From Candidatus Woesearchaeota archaeon (GTDB lineage Archaea; Nanobdellota; Nanobdellia; Woesearchaeales; GW2011-AR4), in the NCBI GenBank assembly GCA_018303645.1, contig JAGVXR010000023.1:1-15080 (forward strand): DNA of 15,080 nt. Direction: 5' to 3'. The translations under genes and the position numbers were made by a program. Below are positions 11,658-15,080 of the stretch, piece after piece (within the stretch, counting starts at the first letter, position 1; every line of letters begins with the position of its first letter). Below the pieces are notes generated by a model. It was not told the DNA's origin, did not search any database, and saw only the letters and a list, made by a program, of their open reading frames with translations.

Positions 11658-12831
11658 CGAGAAGCTTGAGCTTAAAGAGCTGAGCAAAGCAGAGGAACTC
11701 ACAGGAAAACTTGCATTCCAGCAGCTTGAGGACAAGTTCATGCACTCTGTTCTTGAAAATGACAAGAAAATCATTGACAGCGGAAAACTCATAAGCGATG
11801 CAATAAGCCAGGGCATGTCTTCTTTTTCTCCTGACCTGATGTTCGAGCAGTTAGTCAAAAGCTATACGATTGCAAAGCAGATTTTTGGAGAGTCCATAAT
11901 AAGGCTTGTTTCAGGGTATGAGCCCGATTATGTGAAGAAAAACATAGGCATTCCTGAGTTTCAGAAAGAATTAAAGGAAAAAATACAGCAGAAGATAGGG
12001 GAGCTTAAGGAAGAAGGCTTTTTGCAAAAAGACAATTCCTTGGCTGAGAAAGGGATTGAGCTGGCTTCTCTGGTTTTGTATTTTGAGGAGCTTGACAAGA
12101 TAGTTCCAAAAGGAATTATAGGCGAGAGGGCAGGCAAAAAGCAGTTTATATACGGCGAGAAGGAAGATTCAAGGCTCTACAAGAAAGGCGACAGGTATCG
12201 CGACATTGCGCTGAAAAAATCGCTGAAGCTCTCAATAAGAAGAGGGCATTCTTATTTTGGAAGCAAGGATTTGCAGGTGCATGAAAAGCAGAGCAAGGGG
12301 CAGACCTACATTGTCTATGCGCTTGACGCATCCGGCTCGATGAAAGGAAAAAAGATTGATGCATGCAAAAGGGCTGGAATAGCGCTTGCATACAAGGCCA
12401 TAAATGAAAAGGACAAGGTTGGGCTGATAGTGTTTGGCTCTGAAGTAAAAGAGATTATAGAGCCTACAGTTGACTTTACAAGGCTTTTGAAGGAGATTAC
12501 AAGGATAAGGGCGTCAAAAGAAACAGATATTGTCTCAACATTGCAGAAAGCAATTGAATTGTTCCCAAGCGAAGGCATAACAAAGCATTTGATTCTGATA
12601 ACTGATGCACTGCCGACAAAAGGGGAAGAGCCTGAAAAAGCGACTTTGGAAGAGGCTTCGATTGCAAGAAGCAAGGGCATAACAATCTCGCTTATTGGGA
12701 TAAATCTTGATGAAAAAGGAAAAAAGCTTGCTGAGAAAATAGTTGAGCTGGGGGAAGGAAGACTGTATGTTGTAAGGAATTTAGAGAACGTTGACAAGAT
12801 TGTGCTGGAGGATTATTATAGTGTTGGGTGA
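11644..12831 (+). CDS. VWA-domain protein, partner of the AAA+ ATPase
   Basis: 395 residues. Residues ~1-200 are helical and charged with no recognised fold, and probably bind the ATPase or a client. Residues ~222-395 are a von Willebrand factor A domain with a complete MIDAS metal site: D228-A-S230-G-S232, T294 (KETDIV) and D321 (LITDALPT). There is no signal peptide or membrane segment, so it acts in the cytoplasm. The GTG at 11644 is the likely start, since the frame overlaps the ATPase stop (TAG 11655-11657) by 14 bases, which suggests translational coupling. The order ATPase then VWA matches MoxR/ChlI-ChlD-like operons. Its end faces the convergent MraZ-like gene across 10 bases. Confidence 0.86.
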   Translation: MITGSEKLELKELSKAEELTGKLAFQQLEDKFMHSVLENDKKIIDSGKLISDAISQGMSSFSPDLMFEQLVKSYTIAKQIFGESIIRLVSGYEPDYVKKNIGIPEFQKELKEKIQQKIGELKEEGFLQKDNSLAEKGIELASLVLYFEELDKIVPKGIIGERAGKKQFIYGEKEDSRLYKKGDRYRDIALKKSLKLSIRRGHSYFGSKDLQVHEKQSKGQTYIVYALDASGSMKGKKIDACKRAGIALAYKAINEKDKVGLIVFGSEVKEIIEPTVDFTRLLKEITRIRASKETDIVSTLQKAIELFPSEGITKHLILITDALPTKGEEPEKATLEEASIARSKGITISLIGINLDEKGKKLAEKIVELGEGRLYVVRNLENVDKIVLEDYYSVG

Positions 12832-12841
12832 ATCATAAATC

Positions 12842-13303
12842 TTACTGTTCTGGAGGATTTCCACGAGCAGCATATTGCCATTTAAAATTTTGAGGGTTCC
12901 ATGCAATAATTTGCCCATTTAAATTGACTAAAACTCTAACCCAAGAGTCATTTCTCAATAACCCAATATGATGCAAAAACGATACAGGCAATTCAATTTT
13001 AGGATTGCCATCAGAATTGATTACTACTCCTAAGTCTTCTGATTCACACACCAAAGAAACGATACTATCTTTAGGCATTTCCCCCCGAGTTAATTGTCTT
13101 TTTGGAAAAATGAACAAAAAATTATACCCATCAAAAGCACATTTATCTAAAGAATAGACTCTACTATCTGGATATAAGCGGCTTACTGAACTAGGCAATT
13201 CTAACTTCCCGTCTTTTAATTTAACATCCGATAGATACCTATGCCTATAACTAGCAGTCATTATATTGCTCTTAATTACCTCATCATTTATAAACCTTTC
13301 CAT
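12842..13303 (-). CDS. MraZ-like double-AbrB-fold DNA-binding protein
   Basis: 153 residues resembling bacterial MraZ, a transcription factor built of two SpoVT/AbrB-like repeats. The first repeat is YRHRYLSDVKLKDGKLELPS with SVSRLY (~18-44), followed by an FLFIFPKRQ strand like MraZ 'LxLYPxxxW'. The second is VINSDGNPKIELPVSFLHHI then GLLRNDSWVRVLVNLNGQII and AWNPQNFKW (~93-143), very close to the MraZ C-terminal pattern (DxxGRxxIP...LRxxAGL...VxVxGxxxxxEIWxxxxW). MraZ normally heads the bacterial cell-wall/division cluster; here it is alone. It has about 14 extra N-terminal residues before the usual start (an ATG exists there, residue 15). It shares a bidirectional promoter region with the phosphoesterase and converges on the VWA gene. 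DNA binding and self-repression are inferred from the family. Confidence 0.72.
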   Translation of the reverse strand: MERFINDEVIKSNIMTASYRHRYLSDVKLKDGKLELPSSVSRLYPDSRVYSLDKCAFDGYNFLFIFPKRQLTRGEMPKDSIVSLVCESEDLGVVINSDGNPKIELPVSFLHHIGLLRNDSWVRVLVNLNGQIIAWNPQNFKWQYAARGNPPEQ

Positions 13304-13333
13304 TTTCTTACTTTATTAGTAGTAACAATTACC

Positions 13334-13341
13334 TTTAAATA
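13334..13341. promoter_or_regulatory. Shared TATA region between the MraZ-like and phosphoesterase genes
   Basis: CCTTTAAATAC: the symmetric core TTTAAA can serve both strands. It is about 26 nt before the ATG at 13363 (plus, leaderless) and about 34 nt before the ATG at 13303 (minus). No other good box lies in this 59-base gap except AATAAAG-like sequence close to the minus-strand gene. Confidence 0.45.
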
Positions 13342-13362
13342 CAGGCTTTATTTCCCAGCATT

Positions 13363-13968
13363 ATGAAAATACTGGCTTTTACGGACATTCACGGCTCTTT
13401 AACAGCATTAAAAAGAATTGAAATCAAAGCCAAACACCAGAATCCGGATTTGCTGGTTTGCGCTGGCGACATATCTATTTTTGAGCGCGGTATTGTTGGT
13501 TTGGTTAGAAGACTGAATAAACTAAACAAAAAAATAATAATGATTCACGGCAACCACGAAGACAGCCCCACTTTTGCAAAACTCGCAAAAATATTCAAAA
13601 ACATCATTTTTATTCATAGAAGCTATTATATCGAAAACAGCATTTTATTTATAGGTTATGGCGGAGGCGGCTTTTCCATAGTCGACAAAGGATTTGAAAA
13701 AGCAGCAAAAGAAAAATTCAAAGATATAATTAAAAATCACCACGATAAAAAAATAATTCTTGTGACGCACGCCCCTCCGTATAAGACAAGGCTTGACAAA
13801 CTGATGCAGGGGCACTGCGGCAACAAGTCAATAAGGCATTTTGTTGATAAAAACAAAATTGATTTGCTGATTTGCGGGCATCTTCATGAAAACTTTGGGA
13901 AAGAGGACAGAATCGGAAAAACTAAAGTGATAAATCCGGGACCTTTTGGGAAGATTGTGGAGATATGA
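13363..13968 (+). CDS. Calcineurin-like metallophosphoesterase
   Basis: 201 residues, a complete single-domain phosphoesterase using two metal ions. The motifs are in order: D8-I-H10 (FTDIHG), G35-D36 (CAGDIS), G63-N64-H65-E (HGNHE), H136 (THAPP) and G172-H173-L-H175 (CGHLHE). The substrate cannot be read from the sequence; relatives hydrolyse phosphodiesters, nucleotides or phosphoproteins. There is no signal peptide or membrane segment, so it is cytoplasmic. The ATG at 13363 fits a leaderless transcript from the TATA region at 13334-13341. It is divergent from the MraZ-like regulator, which may control it (inference). Nothing follows on the same strand. Confidence 0.9.
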   Translation: MKILAFTDIHGSLTALKRIEIKAKHQNPDLLVCAGDISIFERGIVGLVRRLNKLNKKIIMIHGNHEDSPTFAKLAKIFKNIIFIHRSYYIENSILFIGYGGGGFSIVDKGFEKAAKEKFKDIIKNHHDKKIILVTHAPPYKTRLDKLMQGHCGNKSIRHFVDKNKIDLLICGHLHENFGKEDRIGKTKVINPGPFGKIVEI

Positions 13969-14170
13969 TTGGAAGTTCGTATAACGCCAAGCGATTGTTA
14001 TATGAATTAAGCTGCAATTCGTGAGGGCTTTGATGCCCGATTTCGTGAGGATTTAGTTGTTCGTGCCGCCCGAATTTCCTTTGTATGGAAATTTGGCTCG
14101 TAGCTTCTCATATGGTTTTAGCGTAGTTACGTCTTTTTTCTGTAATTTTTAAGAGAATGCGTGGGTAAAA
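13969..14170. other. Gene-free, hairpin-rich intergenic region
   Basis: About 200 bases without an ORF. Visible structure: TATAAC/GTTATA (13980-13985/13997-14002); GGGC...GCCC around 14025-14038; a direct repeat TTCGTGAGG at 14018-14026 and 14042-14050; and a stem CCCGAATTTCC/GGAAATTTGG (within 14069-14096, one G-T pair, 7-base loop). It is richer in G/C than the adjacent A/T sequence. It could be a structured RNA, a decayed element, or the 3' region of the two convergent transcripts. No family is recognised. Confidence 0.35.
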
Positions 14171-14597
14171 TTAACTATCTTCTAAAATCACCCTGAGTTT
14201 TGCTACGAACTTCCTAGCGTTCTCAAATACTTCTTTAACTCTCCTTTCAGTATAAACCTTGGTTGGGCTATACCTGCTTTATTTCATTTGGAACTAATAA
14301 ATGCCCTAAAGCTATTTGTGTCGAATAGTGATCGTCTGTTTCATAGCCCTTTTTCAAAATAGCAGCTTTAGCCATATAAAGCATTGAGTAATAGCATATA
14401 GTGATTGTCCAATAGTCTTTAGCATTTTGGTTTGAGCTTTTTATGTAATTTGCCAATTCAAAACTATCTGTCCCTTTTTTGATGAATCTTTTAATCTTAA
14501 ATGTATCACTGCTTTTTCTGATGAAAAACTTCGTCTCTCCTTTGAGTTTCGATAACCTTTCAAACTCATTTTTGTAATAATTTTTATCAAATACCAT
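14171..14597 (-). pseudogene. HEPN-domain protein broken by a frameshift
   Basis: The first 109 residues from the ATG at 14597 read as a HEPN-domain (PF05168-like) protein: long helices, then AKDYWTITICYYSMLYMAKA and AILKKGYETDDHYST, followed by a stop at 14268-14270. The shifted frame continues the domain as YSPTKVYTERRVKEVFENAR, KFVAKLRVILEDS and then a stop at 14171-14173, which is the expected C-terminal HEPN helix. Removing one base between about 14278 and 14271 joins the two into about 141 residues. So either a one-base insertion inactivated it, the assembly has an error, or there is a +1 frameshift. HEPN toxins are RNases paired with a nucleotidyltransferase antitoxin that modifies them; the catalytic R-x4-6-H motif is not evident here. 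Its partner lies just upstream. Confidence 0.72.
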
Positions 14598-14630
14598 TTT
14601 CCCAGATTAAACTCCAAAAATATTCTTCTC

Positions 14631-14646
14631 CATATAAAATTATATG
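14631..14646 (-). promoter_or_regulatory. Inverted repeat with TATA-like core before the HEPN gene
   Basis: CATATAA (14631-14637) and TTATATG (14640-14646) form a perfect 7-bp inverted repeat with a 2-base spacer, in the 53-base gap between the nucleotidyltransferase and HEPN genes. Its TATA-rich core lies about 40 nt before the HEPN start codon, so it may be a promoter with an overlapping operator. Confidence 0.35.
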
Positions 14647-14650
14647 CTTT

Positions 14651-15080
14651 TTAATTAATAATCTCTTTTGCTAAATTTTGCTCTTGTTCCTTTAGCATAT
14701 ATCTAAATTCTTTATTCGATAGGTATATTGGGTTAATTTCTACTTTAAACAATAATTCAAATTTTGAAAAATTTATATTTTTTTTGCCGTATTTGTTTAT
14801 GATACACAGATCAATATCACTTTTTTCCCTGCCTTTGCCTTCTGCCCTTGAGCCAAATAGGATTAATGAGTAATCCCATTTTGGAACTTCTTCTTTCAAT
14901 ACCCTAAATTGAGGCTCCTTTTTAAGAAAAGAATCAGACTCATTTCTTTCAGACAAAATAAGATAGTTCTTTGTTATGCTGTCTTTGAGATTCAATGAAA
15001 CTAATTTTATATTTCCTTTTTGTGCAATATTGAATAGGTTTTTATTGTTTTTGACTAATCTATGGGTGGTTGTATATGGA
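14651..15080 (-). CDS. Minimal nucleotidyltransferase (MNT) with partial N-terminal winged helix, cut by the right edge
   Basis: The reading frame is open from the right edge of the window, so the N-terminus is missing; at least 142 residues are visible. The first ~45 residues (THRLVKNNKNLFNIAQKGNI then KLVSLNLKDS) look like the recognition helix and wing of a winged-helix domain. The MNT core follows: LILFGSRAEGKG with SDIDLCII, i.e. the G-S-x10-D-x-D motif of polymerase-beta-type nucleotidyltransferases, and a later VEINPIYL that would supply the third carboxylate as Glu. Starting at the TTG at 14995 would cut off the winged helix and is less likely. Paired with a downstream HEPN gene, this is the antitoxin side of a HEPN/MNT system, in which the MNT adds AMP to the HEPN protein. 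The winged helix suggests it also represses the operon. Confidence 0.82.
   Translation of the reverse strand, partial: PYTTTHRLVKNNKNLFNIAQKGNIKLVSLNLKDSITKNYLILSERNESDSFLKKEPQFRVLKEEVPKWDYSLILFGSRAEGKGREKSDIDLCIINKYGKKNINFSKFELLFKVEINPIYLSNKEFRYMLKEQEQNLAKEIIN

Noticed and set aside
13980..14002. TATAAC...GTTATA near AACGCC as an integron attC site
   Set aside because: The spacing is too short and the R/L box consensus of attC is not met; there is no integrase.
13971..14214. 11-bp inverted repeat GGAAGTTCGTA / TACGAACTTCC as ends of a 244-bp mobile element
   Set aside because: The right copy lies within the C-terminal coding part of the broken HEPN gene, so it is coding sequence; no target duplication is visible. 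Probably coincidence.
1..15080. CRISPR array or complete insertion sequence
   Set aside because: No regularly spaced repeats of 23-40 bases and no transposase or cas-like ORF were seen.

Overview
The window looks like a piece of an AT-rich archaeal genome, most likely from a small-genome DPANN lineage (Woesearchaeota/Pacearchaeota type). This placement is inferred from gene content and style; no phylogenetic marker was analysed. The evidence is an archaeal class I CCA-adding enzyme, archaeal TATA boxes placed about 26 nt before start codons (leaderless transcripts), strong preference for AGA/AGG arginine codons, tightly overlapping genes, and bacterial-type genes common in such archaea (gyrA, scpB).

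Left part (1-1685): about 400 bases without a gene but full of inverted repeats, then a minus-strand operon of three small proteins. Two of them carry the same ~70-residue helical domain (alignable without gaps) and the third may be a distant relative. No function is recognised. A divergent gene (1809-2528) encodes a secreted or membrane-anchored Ig-like surface protein.

Centre-left (2589-6959): a leaderless two-gene operon of an unrecognised coiled-coil/winged-helix protein translationally coupled to ScpB (SMC-associated chromosome segregation factor); a 46-residue zinc-ribbon protein; then gyrA without gyrB. Two palindromes lie upstream of gyrA, one of them overlapping a TATA box. GyrA has Ser instead of the near-invariant Gly in the HPHGD motif, and every CGT arginine codon of the gene falls around that motif.

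Centre (6960-10575): a 200-base intergenic stretch with two related hairpin elements in opposite orientation, then a compact operon: CCA-adding enzyme, NDP-sugar pyrophosphorylase with a left-handed beta-helix tail, PAP2 lipid phosphatase, and a dolichol/phytol-kinase-like protein. The last three fit sugar activation plus recycling of a polyprenol carrier for glycosylation.

Right part (10620-15080): an AAA+ ATPase of the MoxR/Mg-chelatase class overlapping a VWA-domain protein; a convergent MraZ-like protein with two AbrB-type repeats, sharing a bidirectional promoter with a calcineurin-like phosphoesterase; a structured ~200-base gap; and a HEPN/nucleotidyltransferase pair (toxin-antitoxin type) in which the HEPN gene is broken by a frameshift and the nucleotidyltransferase runs off the right edge.

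No CRISPR array, complete insertion sequence, rRNA or convincing complete tRNA was seen.
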